The notes: generated by a model not told the origin, from the sequence alone. Positions 29,654-39,646 are shown, numbered from the stretch's first letter. The stretch is DNA of 64,000 bases from Micromonospora sp. NBC_01740 (GCF_035920365.1 NZ_CP109150.1:5642001-5706000); one strand, 5' to 3'. Numbers and translations: made by a program.

Positions 29654-30106
29654 TCAGCCGGCGGTCGGGGGCAGGGTGCGGCTGCGGCCCCGGAACTCGG
29701 CCACCACCGCGCCGTCGTCCCGGGTCACGGTGACGTCGTAGATGCCGCTGCGGCCGTACCGGGTGCGCTCGGTGGCGTGCGCCGTCAGCAGGTCACCCTC
29801 GTGGGCGGGACGGACGAAGCTGATCTCGCCGCCGGCGGCGACGGTGGCCGGGCCGTGGCTGTTGCAGGCCAGCGCGAAGGCGGTGTCGGCGAGCAGGAAC
29901 ACGAACCCGCCGTGGGCGATGGCGTGGCCGTTGACCATCGCGGCGGTCACCCGCATCCGGGCCACCGCCGCGCCGCCGGCGGCCTCCACCAGCTCGATGC
30001 CGAGGCCCCGGCTGGCGACGTCGGCGGCGAACATGGCGTACGCGGCGTCGCGCCCGGCCCCCTCAGCCGTCCCGCCGTCGCTCGACGATCGCCCCGTCCC
30101 GCCCAT
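29654..30106 (-). CDS. paaI: PaaI-type acyl-CoA thioesterase
   Basis: 150 residues, hot-dog fold. The signature region NGHAIAHGGFVFLLADTAFALACN contains, in two pieces, the Asn/His/Gly and Asp expected of hydroxyphenylacetyl-CoA thioesterases. PaaI removes dead-end CoA esters in phenylacetate breakdown; no paa genes are nearby, so a general housekeeping thioesterase role is equally possible. The ATG at 30106 is preceded by GGAGCGG. It lies 69 bp upstream of the glycosyltransferase start on the same strand. Confidence 0.85.
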   Translation of the reverse strand: MGGTGRSSSDGGTAEGAGRDAAYAMFAADVASRGLGIELVEAAGGAAVARMRVTAAMVNGHAIAHGGFVFLLADTAFALACNSHGPATVAAGGEISFVRPAHEGDLLTAHATERTRYGRSGIYDVTVTRDDGAVVAEFRGRSRTLPPTAG

Positions 30107-30386
30107 CGACCGCTCCACGCCTGTTTCGGGGCGGCCCCCTCGACCGCCGGTCCCGGTACCGTACGCCGGCCCGCGCGCCCGGGACCAACGCACCCGGCAG
30201 GGGCCCTCCGGCTCCGGGTCGCGTCGCGCTCTCCTGGTCGCAGTGGTGGGATCTGGCGGGGCGGCCCCGACGCTGCCGTCCTGCGCTGACGCGCCCGGGA
30301 CGACGCCCCGACGACCGCCGCGACGGACGCTAGGCTGGCGGGCGCGCGCCGAGGTCACGCCCTGTGGCACCGGCGGGGAGGGCGAG

Positions 30387-30884
30387 GTGACCGGACCGGA
30401 TCCGCGGGTCGACCCCGACGTCGACCTGCGTGTACCCGCCGACCGGGGCGAGCTGGCCACCCGCCCCGGCGCGGTGCTCGGGTCCGTCGCGGCCGGCGGC
30501 GCGCTCGGCGCCCTGGCCAGGGCCGGTCTCCAGCACGCCGTCCCGCACGGCCCGACGGGCTTCCCGTGGGCGACCTTCGCCGTCAACCTGACCGGGTGCC
30601 TGCTGATCGGTGTCCTGATGGCGGCGCTGGAGCGCTCCGGTGGCCGCCGACCGCTGCTGCGCCCGTTCCTCGGCGTGGGCGTCCTCGGCGGCTACACCAC
30701 CTTCGCCACGTACGCCGTGGACGTCCGCCTGGCGCTCGACGCCGGCGCCCCGGAGGTCGCCCTGGGCTACCTGGCCGCCACCTCGCTCGGGGCGCTGGTC
30801 GCGGTCTGGCTCGGCGACGCCGTCGCCGGCCGGCTGCTCGACGCCGCGCGCCACGGCCAGCCGCAGCGCGGGACCGGCCGGTGA
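30387..30884 (+). CDS. crcB: Fluoride channel Fluc/CrcB, first subunit
   Basis: 165 residues with four membrane helices after a 40-residue acidic N-terminus. Signature pieces are GFPWATFAVNLTGCLLIG and GVLGGYTTFATYAVD, matching the Asn and Phe/Thr-Tyr residues that line the fluoride pore. Fluc channels are dual-topology dimers that expel fluoride; many Gram-positive bacteria use two different subunits encoded side by side, as here. The GTG at 30387 has GGGGAGGGCGAG upstream. Its stop overlaps the next crcB start by four bases. No fluoride riboswitch could be recognised upstream by eye. Confidence 0.9.
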   Translation: MTGPDPRVDPDVDLRVPADRGELATRPGAVLGSVAAGGALGALARAGLQHAVPHGPTGFPWATFAVNLTGCLLIGVLMAALERSGGRRPLLRPFLGVGVLGGYTTFATYAVDVRLALDAGAPEVALGYLAATSLGALVAVWLGDAVAGRLLDAARHGQPQRGTGR

Positions 30885-31243
30885 CCGTCCTGCTGATCGC
30901 GCTCGGCGCGGCCGTCGGCGCGCCCCTGCGCTACCTCACCGACCGGGCGGTGCAGGCCCGGCTCGGCAGCGCCTACCCGTGGGGCACGCTGACCGTCAAC
31001 GTCACCGGGTCGCTGTTGCTCGGTCTCCTGGCCGGGCTGCCCGTCGGGCCGACCGCCGGCGCCCTGCTCGGCACCGGCTTCTGCGGCGCGCTGACCACGT
31101 ACTCCACGTTCGGGTACGAGACGCTGCGGCTGGCGCGCCGGGGCCGGCGGTTCCTCGCGCTGGTCAACGTGCTGTCCAGCGTGGCCGCCGGCCTCGGCGC
31201 CGCCACCGTCGGCTTCGCCCTGGCCCGGGCCGTCGCCGGCTGA
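30881..31243 (+). CDS. crcB: Fluoride channel Fluc/CrcB, second subunit
   Basis: 120 residues, four membrane helices and no extra N-terminus. Signature pieces are YPWGTLTVNVTGSLLLG and GTGFCGALTTYSTFGYE. It overlaps the first crcB gene (GTGA), so the two are made together and presumably form a heterodimer of opposite topology. It ends 45 bp before the stop of the convergent small gene at 31289. Confidence 0.92.
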   Translation: MTVLLIALGAAVGAPLRYLTDRAVQARLGSAYPWGTLTVNVTGSLLLGLLAGLPVGPTAGALLGTGFCGALTTYSTFGYETLRLARRGRRFLALVNVLSSVAAGLGAATVGFALARAVAG

Positions 31244-31288
31244 ACGGGCGGTTCCGCAGGGGGTCCAGCAGGCGGTCCAGCGGGCGGT

Positions 31289-31624
31289 TCAGCGGGCGTG
31301 GCGCTCCGGGTGGGCCCGGTTCCACGCCCGCATCCGCTCCGGGTAGCCGGTGCGGGCAGCCTCGTACAGCGGCACCGCGTGCTTGCGGGCGATGGAGCCG
31401 GCGGCGCGCGGCGAGCCGGTGCGACGGCGGATCCACTCGCCGTCGTGGGCGATGGCGACCACGGTGGTGTCGGTCGCCGTGGTCTCCGGTTCCAGGTAGA
31501 ACTCCACGCCCCGGCGGCTGGCCACGAACGCCTCCAGCGCGGCCAGGTCCTCCCGGGTCGCCTCGCGGTCGAGCTTCGTCGGGGTCGCGTCGGCGGCGCG
31601 CGGCCGCCGGTTGAACCAGCCCAT
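31289..31624 (-). CDS. Conserved hypothetical protein
   Basis: 111 residues, soluble and highly charged. It opens with MGWFNRRPRA and has a likely alpha/beta core (EATREDLAALEAFVASRRGVEFYLEP, TTVVAIAHDGEWIRRRTG), ending in YEAARTGYPERMRAWNRAH. Similar short proteins occur across actinobacteria without known function. The ATG at 31624 has GGAGAGGAG upstream. It is separated from the MFS gene by a small repeat array and probably is its own transcript. Confidence 0.7.
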   Translation of the reverse strand: MGWFNRRPRAADATPTKLDREATREDLAALEAFVASRRGVEFYLEPETTATDTTVVAIAHDGEWIRRRTGSPRAAGSIARKHAVPLYEAARTGYPERMRAWNRAHPERHAR

Positions 31625-31710
31625 GCCCGGCTCCTCTCCTCGGCGTCTCCCCAGTGCAGCACCGCCACCTGGCAATCCCCTGCGCCGCACCTGGGAGCCC
31701 CCTGCGCGGG

Positions 31711-31767
31711 CCGGTCGTCGCCGCGCGGGCCGGTCGTCGCCGCGCGGGCCGGTCGTCGCCGCGCGGA
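31711..31767. repeat. 19-bp tandem repeat, three copies
   Basis: Units at 31711-31729, 31730-31748 and 31749-31767 share CCGGTCGTCGCCGCGCGG, the last with one change at its end. It lies between the hypothetical gene and the MFS gene. Confidence 0.9.
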
Positions 31768-31812
31768 CCCGCCCCCGGCGGGGCGGCGGACGAGCATGGC
31801 CCGGGTAACCGC

Positions 31813-33033
31813 TCAGCGAGCCGGTGGGCGGGTGGCCGGCACCAGGGCGAGGGTGGGCAGCAGCAACAGTGGCACGACGAGCAGGGCCCGCAGGGTGCCG
31901 ACCCGGTCGCCGAGCAGGCCGAGCAGCGGGGGGCCGGCGAGGAACGCCGTGTAGCCGATCACGGCGACCACGCTGACCCGGGCCGGCGCCCGCCGCTCGT
32001 CGTCGGCCGCCGCGCTCATCCCCACCGGGAAGCCCAGCGACGCGCCGAGCCCCCAGAGCGCGACGCCGGCGATCGCCACCGGCCCGGAGTCGGCGAGCAC
32101 CGCGACGCCCGCGCCGAGCGTGGCGAGCAGGATCGTGGTGGACAGGACGGGCACCCGGCCCCACCGGTCCAGCGCGACGGTGCCTGCCGTGCGGCCCAGG
32201 GTCATGCCGACGACGAAGACGCCGAAGACCGCGGCCCCGGCCGCCTCGCTGAGGCCGTGGCCGTCGATGAAGGCGACCGCCAGCCAGTCGCTGGCGCTGC
32301 CCTCGGCGAACGCCGACACCAGCACCAGCAGGCCGACGAGCAGGGTGCGGGGCTCCCGCCAGGCGGCGAGCAGTTCGCGACGACGCTCGGCCGGAGCCGC
32401 CGACGCGGAGGCGGTGCCGCTCTCGGCCACCGGCAGGAACGACCGGACGGCCAGCAGCGTGCCGAGCAGCACCACCGCGGCCAGCGCGGCGAGGTGCACG
32501 GCGACCGGCACGCCGAGGCGGGCCGCCCCGGCGCCGAGCCCGGCCCCGGCCACGGACCCGAGGCTCCACGCCGCGTGGAAGCGGGGCATGACCGTACGCC
32601 CCAGCCGCCGCTCGACCGCCGCGCCCTCGACGTTCATCGCCACGTCGCAGAGGCCGGAGCCGTAGCCGAGGGCACACAGGCCCACCGCGACCCCGGCCAG
32701 GGAGCCGGCCACGGCGGCGACCCCGGTCACCGTCAGCCCGGCCGCGAGGAGCGTGGTGGAGAGCGCGACCGTGCGGGCCGCCCCGAGCCGCTGGGCCACC
32801 AGGCCGGCGGTGGGCATCGCGAGCAGCGCGCCGACGGACATGGCCAGCAGCAGCAGCCCGAGCCGGCCCGCGCTGAGCCCGAGCGCGTCCCGGGCGGCGG
32901 GCACCCGGGAGAACCAGGTGGCCACGGCCAGGCCGTTGAGCGCGAAGACCACGGCCACGCCGGTACGGGCGGCCAGCACCGCCCGGGGCACGGCCGGGCG
33001 CGGCACGACGGGCGGGGCGACGGTGCGGCTCAC
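31813..33033 (-). CDS. MFS transporter, YbjJ-like
   Basis: 406 residues with twelve predicted membrane helices. The first helix (VAVVFALNGLAVATWFSRVPAARDALGLS) and the motif SDWLAVAFIDGHGLSEA resemble the YbjJ-type branch of the major facilitator superfamily, whose substrates are poorly known (small polar compounds or sugars). The GTG at 33033 has GAGAGGA upstream. It is divergent from a LacI-type repressor, and a perfect palindrome in the shared promoter region strongly suggests that this repressor controls it, with a sugar-like inducer. Confidence 0.85.
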   Translation of the reverse strand: MSRTVAPPVVPRPAVPRAVLAARTGVAVVFALNGLAVATWFSRVPAARDALGLSAGRLGLLLLAMSVGALLAMPTAGLVAQRLGAARTVALSTTLLAAGLTVTGVAAVAGSLAGVAVGLCALGYGSGLCDVAMNVEGAAVERRLGRTVMPRFHAAWSLGSVAGAGLGAGAARLGVPVAVHLAALAAVVLLGTLLAVRSFLPVAESGTASASAAPAERRRELLAAWREPRTLLVGLLVLVSAFAEGSASDWLAVAFIDGHGLSEAAGAAVFGVFVVGMTLGRTAGTVALDRWGRVPVLSTTILLATLGAGVAVLADSGPVAIAGVALWGLGASLGFPVGMSAAADDERRAPARVSVVAVIGYTAFLAGPPLLGLLGDRVGTLRALLVVPLLLLPTLALVPATRPPAR

Positions 33034-33078
33034 GTGGCGGTCCTCTCGCCTCGGGTGGTCTACCGCCCCGATCCCACA

Positions 33079-33096
33079 CCTGAGAGCGCTCTCAGG
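33079..33096. promoter_or_regulatory. LacI-family operator between MFS and LacI genes
   Basis: CCTGAGAGCGCTCTCAGG is an 18-bp perfect palindrome with the central CG typical of LacI-family sites (form GAGAGCGCTCTC). It lies 46 bp from the MFS start and about 95 bp from the lacI-type gene. Confidence 0.8.
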
Positions 33097-33190
33097 ACAA
33101 CCCGGTCCCACCCCTTACCGTGGACGCGCCGGAGGGGGATGATTCGGTCGACCGTCCACGCCGCGACGGCCGACAACGGGGAGGACCGGA

Positions 33191-34177
33191 ATGGCGACGA
33201 CACACCGACCACCGACCCTGGAGGACGTCGCCCGGGCGGCGGGCGTCTCCCGGGCCACCGCCTCGCGGGTGATCGCCGGCACCGGCTACGCCTCCCCCGC
33301 CGCCCGCGAGCGGGTGAACGTCGCCGCCGACCGGCTCGGCTACGCGCCGAACCCGGCCGCCCGCGCGCTCGTCCAGGGCACCGGGTTCCGGCTGGTGGTG
33401 GCGGTGACCGGCACCGCCGCGACGGTCCTCGACGACCCGTACGTCCACCGGGTGCTCGGCGCGTGCGCCCGGGTCTGCGCGCCGCACGGACTCGGGGTGG
33501 CGCTGCACTGGCTGCCCACCCGGTCGCCGGGCGAGGTGCGCCGGCTGGCCGGGGACCGCAGCGTCGGCGGGGTCGTCCTGATCAACACCACCGAGGGGGT
33601 GCTGGACGCGATCCCGGCGAGGCTGCGCGGTCGGGTGGCCTCGATCGGCATCGGCTCCCCCCTCGTCCCGGCCTTCGACGTGGACAACGGCGGCGGCACC
33701 GAGGCCGTCGTCCGGCACCTGTACGCCACCGGGCGCCGCCGCATCGCCATGGTGACCGGGCCTCGCTGGCTGTCCTGCGCCGGCCGGTCGGTCGGCGCGT
33801 ACCGGCGGATCGTGCGCGACGCCGCCCTGCCGGAGCGGCTGGTGCCGGGCGACTTCAGCGCGGACCGCGGCCGGGCGGCGGCCCGGGAGGTGCTGGAGCG
33901 CTGGCCGGACACGGACGCGATCGTCGGCAGCAGCGACGCGACCGCGCTCGGGGTGATCGACCGGCTGCGCGGCGACGGCGTCCAGGTGCCCGGGGACGTC
34001 GCGGTCACCGGCTTCGACGACATCCCGCTCGCCGCGATGACCACCCCCGCACTGACCACGGCGACGCATCCGGTGACGCAGATCGCCACGGCGGCGGCGA
34101 CGGCCGTGCTGGGCGGGCGACCGGTGCCGCCGGCGACGATGTTCCCGTCCCGGCTGGTCCGCCGCGTCAGTGGATGA
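33191..34177 (+). CDS. LacI-family transcriptional repressor
   Basis: 328 residues. The N-terminal HTH and hinge are clear (PTLEDVARAAGVSRATASRVIAG, NPAARALVQG) and the rest is a periplasmic-binding-protein-like sensor ending in the typical VTGFDDIPLAAMTTPALTT. LacI proteins of this group sense sugars or nucleosides. It should repress the divergent MFS gene and itself through the palindrome at 33079-33096. The ATG at 33191 follows GGGGAGGACC. Confidence 0.9.
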   Translation: MATTHRPPTLEDVARAAGVSRATASRVIAGTGYASPAARERVNVAADRLGYAPNPAARALVQGTGFRLVVAVTGTAATVLDDPYVHRVLGACARVCAPHGLGVALHWLPTRSPGEVRRLAGDRSVGGVVLINTTEGVLDAIPARLRGRVASIGIGSPLVPAFDVDNGGGTEAVVRHLYATGRRRIAMVTGPRWLSCAGRSVGAYRRIVRDAALPERLVPGDFSADRGRAAAREVLERWPDTDAIVGSSDATALGVIDRLRGDGVQVPGDVAVTGFDDIPLAAMTTPALTTATHPVTQIATAAATAVLGGRPVPPATMFPSRLVRRVSG

Positions 34178-34397
34178 GCCGGCCCCCGGCCGCAACCGCG
34201 CCGGCGGGACCCGCCGATGGACGACCGCGCCCCTCGCCGACCGCCCGGTGGCGGGCCGCACCGCTCGCCGAGCACGCCCGCGGCCGGTCGCGCCGCTCGC
34301 TGATCACGCCCATGACGGGACGCGCCGGTGGGATTGCGCGTCGGGCTGGCGGGTAACCGCCGGCGCATGCCCGCCCAGGACGAGGAGCGGTGATCCG

Positions 34398-35099
34398 GTG
34401 ACCGAGCCCGCGCCCCCGCACCGGCAGCCGGCGGAGAACCCCCGGCACGGCCGGCTCGCCGCACGTCCGGCGCCGCCGACCGCCCTGGCCGCCGCCGGGC
34501 TGGCGTCGCTGACCGACCCGCGGGGCGCCGCGCTGGCGATGGTGTACGCCCCCGAGCCGGTCGACGGGCCGCCGTACCGGCTGGTGCTGCTCCTGCACGG
34601 GGCCGGCGGCTCGGCCCGGCAGGGGCTGGACCTGCTGCTACCGGAAGCCGACGCGCACCGGCTGCTGCTGGTCGCCCCGCAGGCGGTGGCGAGCAGCTGG
34701 GACCTGATCGGCGGCGAGGGCTTCGGCACGGACGTACGGCGCATCGACGGCCTGCTGGCCATGGCCTTCGCCGGCTACCCCGTGGCGCGGGTGGCGTTCG
34801 GCGGGTTCTCCGACGGCGCCTCGTACGCCCTCTCCCTGGGCCTGACCAACGGCGACCTGGTCGACGCGGTGCTGGCCTTCTCCCCCGGCTTCGCCGCGCC
34901 GCTGGTGACCCACGGCCGGCCCCGGGTCTACGTCTCGCACGGCACGCGGGACCCCGTCCTGCCGGTGGACGTGTGCAGCCGTCGCCTGGTCCCCCGCCTG
35001 CGCTCGCTCGGCTACGACGTCACCTACGACGAGTTCCCGGGCCCCCACGAGATCCCCGCCCCCATCCGCACCCGCGCCACGACCTGGCTGACCACCTGA
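34398..35099 (+). CDS. Alpha/beta hydrolase, phospholipase/carboxylesterase-like
   Basis: 233 residues. After about 45 polar residues it shows the fold start YRLVLLLHGAGGSARQG, nucleophile elbow FGGFSDGASYAL (Ser), acid GTRDPVLPVD and His FPGPHEIP: a full catalytic triad. Similarity is to the small esterase/phospholipase group (PF02230). Substrate unknown. The GTG at 34398 is preceded by GAGGAG. It follows the LacI-type gene by 220 bp and need not share its control. Confidence 0.82.
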   Translation: MTEPAPPHRQPAENPRHGRLAARPAPPTALAAAGLASLTDPRGAALAMVYAPEPVDGPPYRLVLLLHGAGGSARQGLDLLLPEADAHRLLLVAPQAVASSWDLIGGEGFGTDVRRIDGLLAMAFAGYPVARVAFGGFSDGASYALSLGLTNGDLVDAVLAFSPGFAAPLVTHGRPRVYVSHGTRDPVLPVDVCSRRLVPRLRSLGYDVTYDEFPGPHEIPAPIRTRATTWLTT

Positions 35100-35164
35100 C
35101 CCCACCCCACCCCGCCCGCCCCCGCCCCCGCCCCCGCTGCCGCTGCCGCTGCCGCTGCCGCTGC

Positions 35165-35235
35165 CGATCATGCAGTTCTGGTGGGCAATGTGGGGTGTTA
35201 TGCGGCATTCGCGGGGCACCACGACTGCATGATCG
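35165..35235. repeat. 71-bp hairpin element with GATCATGCAGT ends
   Basis: Ends CGATCATGCAGT (35165-35176) and ACTGCATGATCG (35224-35235) are perfect inverted repeats; after a 2-nt mismatch the stem continues with TGGTG (35179-35183) and CACCA (35217-35221). The shape is that of a small palindromic dispersed element. Confidence 0.8.
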
Positions 35236-35374
35236 ACGATGGGGCGGCGGCGGGGCGACGGGGCGGCGGCGGGCGACGGGGCGACGGGGCGACGGCGGGA
35301 TCGGGCGTGGAGTCGCTCGGCGGGCCGCCGGTCGGGGTGGGGGTCGGGGTGCGGGTCGGGTCACGTCGATTAAC

Positions 35375-35399
35375 GGTTCGGGCGTGACCGGTTGGGGAA
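35375..35399 (+). promoter_or_regulatory. Possible sigmaB/sigmaF-type promoter
   Basis: GGTT, 15 bases, then GGGGAA resembles the GTTT-N15-GGGTAT consensus of actinobacterial stress sigma factors with some mismatches. It lies 84 bp upstream of a gene encoding partner-switch domains, which makes it attractive but far from certain. Confidence 0.3.
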
Positions 35400-35482
35400 A
35401 GTGACTCCGGCGGGACGATGAGGGGCAGGACACGGCGGCTGCTTGCGACCCGGGGACCAGCGCGGGGACAGGGGGCCGGGAC

Positions 35483-38400
35483 GTGGATTCGAAGCAGCGC
35501 GTCGGACCGGCGGGCGCCGGGGCGTCCGTCGACGACCTCTTCGCCGGCGACGACCCGACCAGCGTCGCGCACCGGGCCACCGACTGGGCTGCCACCGCGC
35601 TGGGTCCCGTGGAGACCTGGCCGTCGGAGCTGTGCGCGGCGGTGCGCACGGTGTTGCCGTCGAAGATCCCGATGCTGCTGTGGTGGGGCACCGAGCTGGT
35701 GCAGATCTTCAACCACGCGTACACCCCGGTGCTCGGCGACAAGTACCCGGCCGCGATCGGTCAGCCGGGCGCGCGGTGCTGGGCGGAGGTCTGGGACGAA
35801 CTGGGCCCGCTCACCGACCACGTGCTCGCCGGCCGCGGCGCCACCTACGCGCAGAACCAACTGCTCCTGCTCAACCGGCACGGCTACCTCGAGGAGACGT
35901 ACTGGACCTTCTCCTACAGCCCCGTACGCGCCGGGCACGGCCGGGTTCCCGGCGTCTTCGTGGCCACCACGGACGTCACGGCCCGGGTGCTGGGTGACCG
36001 GCGGCTGGAGACGCTGCGCGAGCTGGGCTCGATCTCGATCGCGGCGGCGGACACCACCCGCGACGCCGTCCGGGCGGCGGCCCGGGTCCTCACCGGCAGC
36101 CCGGCCGACCTGCCCGCCGCGATGATCTACCTACGTCCCGGGGGTGTCACGCCGGACGACGGCAGCCACCTCACCGGCCCCGGGCCGGGTGGCAGCCGGG
36201 AGTCCGACGACGAACTGGTCCTGGCCGCCTCGGTCGGCGTGGCCGACGACACCGCCGCGGGGACCGGGTGGCTGCCGCAGATCGACGAGGTGGCGCGCAC
36301 CGGCCGCCCCGCGCGGGTCCGGGGAGTGGCCCTGCCCGGCGACCCCCGCGCCGGGGCCGGGGAGGTCGTCGGGGTGCCCGTGGACGAGGTCGTGGTGCTG
36401 CCCCTGCTGGCCACCGGGCAGACCCACCCGGCCGGCGTGCTGGTCGTCGGCATCAGCCCCTTCCGCGAGCTGGACGAGGCGTACCGCGGCTTCCTCGACC
36501 TGGTGGCCAACCGGGTCTCGACGGCGCTGGGCGACGTGCTGGCGTACGAGGCACAGCGGCGTCGCGCCGCCGCGCTGGCCGAGCTGGACGCGGCGAAGAC
36601 GGAGTTCTTCACCGACGTCAGCCACGAGCTGCGCACCCCGCTGACGCTGATCGCCGGACCGGTCCGGGAGAGCCTCGCCGACCGGCACGAGCCGCTTCCT
36701 GCGGGCCAGCGCGAGCGCCTGGAGCTGGTGCACCGCAACACCGGCCGGCTGCGCAAGCTGGTCGACGACATGCTCGACTTCGCCCGCCTGGAGGGCGGCC
36801 GGCTGGACCCCGAACGGGTGGAGACCGACCTGCCGGCACTCACCGCCGGGGTCGCCGAGTCGTTCGCGTACGCGATGCGCCAGGCCGAGCTGAGCTACCG
36901 CGTCGACGTCGAGGCGCTGCCACGCACCGCGTACGTGGACCGCGACATGTGGGAGAAGGTGGTCGTCAACCTGCTCTCCAACGCCCTGAAGTACACCCTG
37001 GCCGGCGCGGTGCGGCTGCGGCTGCGGGGCGACGACGCGCACGTCACGCTGACCGTCGACGACACCGGCGTCGGCGTCCCCGCCGACCAGCAGCCGCTGC
37101 TGTTCCACCGCTTCCACCGCGTACGCGGCGCCGGCGGCCGGTCGCACGAGGGCACCGGTATCGGGTTGGCGCTGGTGCAGGAGATGGTCCACCTGCACGG
37201 CGGCGAGGTCAGCGTGCGCTCGGTCGAGGGCGAGGGCTCGACGTTCACCGTCCGCCTGCCGTACGGCCGGCCCACCGCCACGGCCACGCGCCGCGAGCGG
37301 GCCCACGAGACGTACGTCGCCGAGGCCCTGCACTGGCTGCCGGAGGCCGCGCCCACCCAGGCGGACGCCACCGACGACGACGCCCGGGACGCCGCGACGG
37401 TGCTGGTGGTGGACGACAACGCCGACCTGCGCGCGTTCCTCGCGAGCCTGCTCGCACCCCATCACCGGGTGGTCGTCGCGGCCGACGGCCAAGAGGCGCT
37501 CGACCGGATCGCCGAGCGGGTGCCCGATCTGGTGCTGACCGACGTGATGATGCCCCGCCTGGACGGCTTCGGGCTGGTCCGGGCGCTGCGCGCCGACCGG
37601 CGTACCGCCGGGCTGCCGATCATCGTGCTCTCCGCCCGCGCCGGCGGGGAGGCCGCGGTGGAGGGGTTGCGGACCGGGGCCGACGACTACCTGGCCAAGC
37701 CCTTCTCGTCGGAGGAGCTGCTGGCCCGGGTCGGCGCGCACCTGGAGCTGGCCCGGTTGCGCAACGAGGAGGCGACCTGGCGGGCGGCCCTGATCGAGTC
37801 GTTGCAGGACGCGTTCGCCGTGGTCGACGCCGACGGCGCGCTGGTCGAGGCGAACGAGGCGTTCTGCCGCCTGGTCGGCACCGCCCAACTGGCGGCGCCG
37901 GTCGCGCCGCCGCACCCGTGGTGGCCGGAGGCCGACGCCGCGCCCGCCGACCGGCGCCTGCTGATCGACGTGCTGCGCACCGCGCGGGGCTCCGGCCGGG
38001 GCCGGGTCACCCTGCCGCTGCGGCACGCCGACGGGCACCGGATCTGGGCCGAGGCGGTCTACAACTCGCTGCGGGAGCCGCGTACCGGCCGCCGCCTCTG
38101 GGTCGCCACCCTGCGCGACGTGACCGCCGACGTCCGCGCCGCCGCCCGGCAGTCCGCCCTGGCCGCGCTCTCCGGCCGGCTCGCCCGCGCCACCGACGTG
38201 GCCGAGGTGCTCGACGCCGGCCTGTCCGAGCTGTGCACCCTGCTGGACGGCACCCGCGGCCTGGCGGTCTGCGCCGACGCCGCCGGCACGCCGTTGGTGG
38301 TGACCCAGGGCCTGACGTTGACCCCGCAGGTGCAGCGGGCGCTCGACGGGCTGCCCACCGAGGGCGAGCCGCAGCTGGTCGTCGACGACGCGGGCCGGGT

Positions 38401-39646
38401 GACCGCGCTCGGGGCACGTGTCGAGCCGGGCGGGGCACCCGGCGGGGTGTGGCTGGAGCTGGACCCGCCCCGGTCGGTGCAGACGGTGGACCTGCCGCTC
38501 GTACGACAGCTCTGCGCGGCGCTGGCCCAGGCGCTGGTTCGCGCACGGGCCTTCGAGACGCAGCGGACGGTGGCCCTGGCCATGCAGCGGGCGATGCTCG
38601 GCCCGGTCGACCTGCCGGCCGGGTTCGCGACCCGCTACCAGCCGGCGGTGGCGCCGCTCGAGGTGGGCGGCGACTGGTACGACGTGGTCCAGCTTCCCGG
38701 CGACCTCGTCGGCGTGGTGGTGGGCGACGTGGTGGGGCGGGGCCTGCCCGCCGCCACCGTGATGGGGCAGCTGCGCAGCGCCTCGCGTGCCCTGCTCCTG
38801 CAGGCCAAGAGCCCCGCCGAGGTGCTGTCCGCGCTGGACGACTTCGCCCGGATGGTGCCCGGCGGCGCCTGCACCACCGTCTTCTGCGCCATCATCGACC
38901 GCTCGCTGGGCGTGCTCCGCTACTCCTCGGCGGGCCACCCGCCGGGCATCCTGGTGCACCCGGACGGCTCCGCCGACCTGCTGACCCGCGCCGGCTCGGT
39001 GCCGCTGGCCAGCGTCGCGGTGCCCGGCCGGCCCGAGGCCGGGGCGCAGCTGCGACCCGGTTCGACGCTGCTGCTCTACACGGACGGGCTGATCGAGCGA
39101 CGGCGGGAACTGATCGACGCCGGCATCTCCCGGGCGGTCGCCGCGCTCACCCAGGGCCGCGAACTGCCCGAGGGCGCGCTGGCCGACCGGATGGTCCGGG
39201 ACCTGCTGCCCGACACCCGCAACGACGACGTGGCGGTGCTGGTCTACCGGCATCGGGAGCCAGCGGTCTTCGCTGCGGCGCTGACCGCCGACCCGGGGCA
39301 GCTCGCGCCGACGCGGGAGGCGCTGCGGGAGTGGCTGACCGGCCTCGGCATCGGCGAGACCGACGTCGACGCGGTGCTGATCGCGGCCGGCGAGGCGTGC
39401 GCCAACGCGATCGAGCACGGCTACCGCTTCGCCCCGGACGCGTCCGTCACCGTCCGGGGGCGGCTGCGCGCCGACCGGCTGGAGATGGTGGTCAGCGACA
39501 CGGGCGGGTGGCGGGACGCGAGCCCCGACGACAGCGAGCGCGGCCGGGGCCGGCTGATCATGACTCGGTTGATGGACGAGGCCACCGTCGCCGGCAGCGC
39601 CGACGGCACCACCGTACGCCTGGTCAAGCGCGTCTCCGGCACCTGA
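35483..39646 (+). CDS. Hybrid histidine kinase/response receiver/SpoIIE phosphatase/RsbW-type protein
   Basis: 1387 residues joining two signalling systems. Order: PAS-like (1-170), GAF-like (185-345), HisKA with SHELRTPLT (His about 381), HATPase (N-box [10 protein letters not shown] about 495; G-boxes DDTGVGVP and GTGIGLAL), receiver ([11 protein letters not shown], Asp about 687 in LTDVMMPR, Lys in AKPFS), PAS (770-880), GAF-like (890-1020), SpoIIE/PP2C ([10 protein letters not shown] about 1060, [21 protein letters not shown]) and C-terminal RsbW-like ATPase ([12 protein letters not shown] about 1301). It probably controls an anti-sigma-factor antagonist by dephosphorylation and/or phosphorylation, tuned by phosphorelay. 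No sigma factor or antagonist is adjacent. The GTG at 35483 follows a GGGGG run. Residue positions are estimates. Confidence 0.9.
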   Translation: MDSKQRVGPAGAGASVDDLFAGDDPTSVAHRATDWAATALGPVETWPSELCAAVRTVLPSKIPMLLWWGTELVQIFNHAYTPVLGDKYPAAIGQPGARCWAEVWDELGPLTDHVLAGRGATYAQNQLLLLNRHGYLEETYWTFSYSPVRAGHGRVPGVFVATTDVTARVLGDRRLETLRELGSISIAAADTTRDAVRAAARVLTGSPADLPAAMIYLRPGGVTPDDGSHLTGPGPGGSRESDDELVLAASVGVADDTAAGTGWLPQIDEVARTGRPARVRGVALPGDPRAGAGEVVGVPVDEVVVLPLLATGQTHPAGVLVVGISPFRELDEAYRGFLDLVANRVSTALGDVLAYEAQRRRAAALAELDAAKTEFFTDVSHELRTPLTLIAGPVRESLADRHEPLPAGQRERLELVHRNTGRLRKLVDDMLDFARLEGGRLDPERVETDLPALTAGVAESFAYAMRQAELSYRVDVEALPRTAYVDRDMWEKVVVNLLSNALKYTLAGAVRLRLRGDDAHVTLTVDDTGVGVPADQQPLLFHRFHRVRGAGGRSHEGTGIGLALVQEMVHLHGGEVSVRSVEGEGSTFTVRLPYGRPTATATRRERAHETYVAEALHWLPEAAPTQADATDDDARDAATVLVVDDNADLRAFLASLLAPHHRVVVAADGQEALDRIAERVPDLVLTDVMMPRLDGFGLVRALRADRRTAGLPIIVLSARAGGEAAVEGLRTGADDYLAKPFSSEELLARVGAHLELARLRNEEATWRAALIESLQDAFAVVDADGALVEANEAFCRLVGTAQLAAPVAPPHPWWPEADAAPADRRLLIDVLRTARGSGRGRVTLPLRHADGHRIWAEAVYNSLREPRTGRRLWVATLRDVTADVRAAARQSALAALSGRLARATDVAEVLDAGLSELCTLLDGTRGLAVCADAAGTPLVVTQGLTLTPQVQRALDGLPTEGEPQLVVDDAGRVTALGARVEPGGAPGGVWLELDPPRSVQTVDLPLVRQLCAALAQALVRARAFETQRTVALAMQRAMLGPVDLPAGFATRYQPAVAPLEVGGDWYDVVQLPGDLVGVVVGDVVGRGLPAATVMGQLRSASRALLLQAKSPAEVLSALDDFARMVPGGACTTVFCAIIDRSLGVLRYSSAGHPPGILVHPDGSADLLTRAGSVPLASVAVPGRPEAGAQLRPGSTLLLYTDGLIERRRELIDAGISRAVAALTQGRELPEGALADRMVRDLLPDTRNDDVAVLVYRHREPAVFAAALTADPGQLAPTREALREWLTGLGIGETDVDAVLIAAGEACANAIEHGYRFAPDASVTVRGRLRADRLEMVVSDTGGWRDASPDDSERGRGRLIMTRLMDEATVAGSADGTTVRLVKRVSGT

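Larger units (their letters stand above)
35100..35482. other. Intergenic region rich in small repeats
   Basis: Holds five CTGCCG copies (35137-35166), a 71-bp imperfect hairpin (35165-35235), GC-rich low complexity, and a possible sigmaB-type promoter (35375-35399) upstream of the large kinase gene. Confidence 0.7.

Noticed and set aside
30107..30386. Fluoride riboswitch upstream of the crcB pair
   Set aside because: I could not recognise the pseudoknot core in the leader; a covariance-model search would settle it.
31654..33142. Plus-strand open frames opposite the MFS gene
   Set aside because: Codon bias and membrane-helix pattern clearly assign the minus strand.
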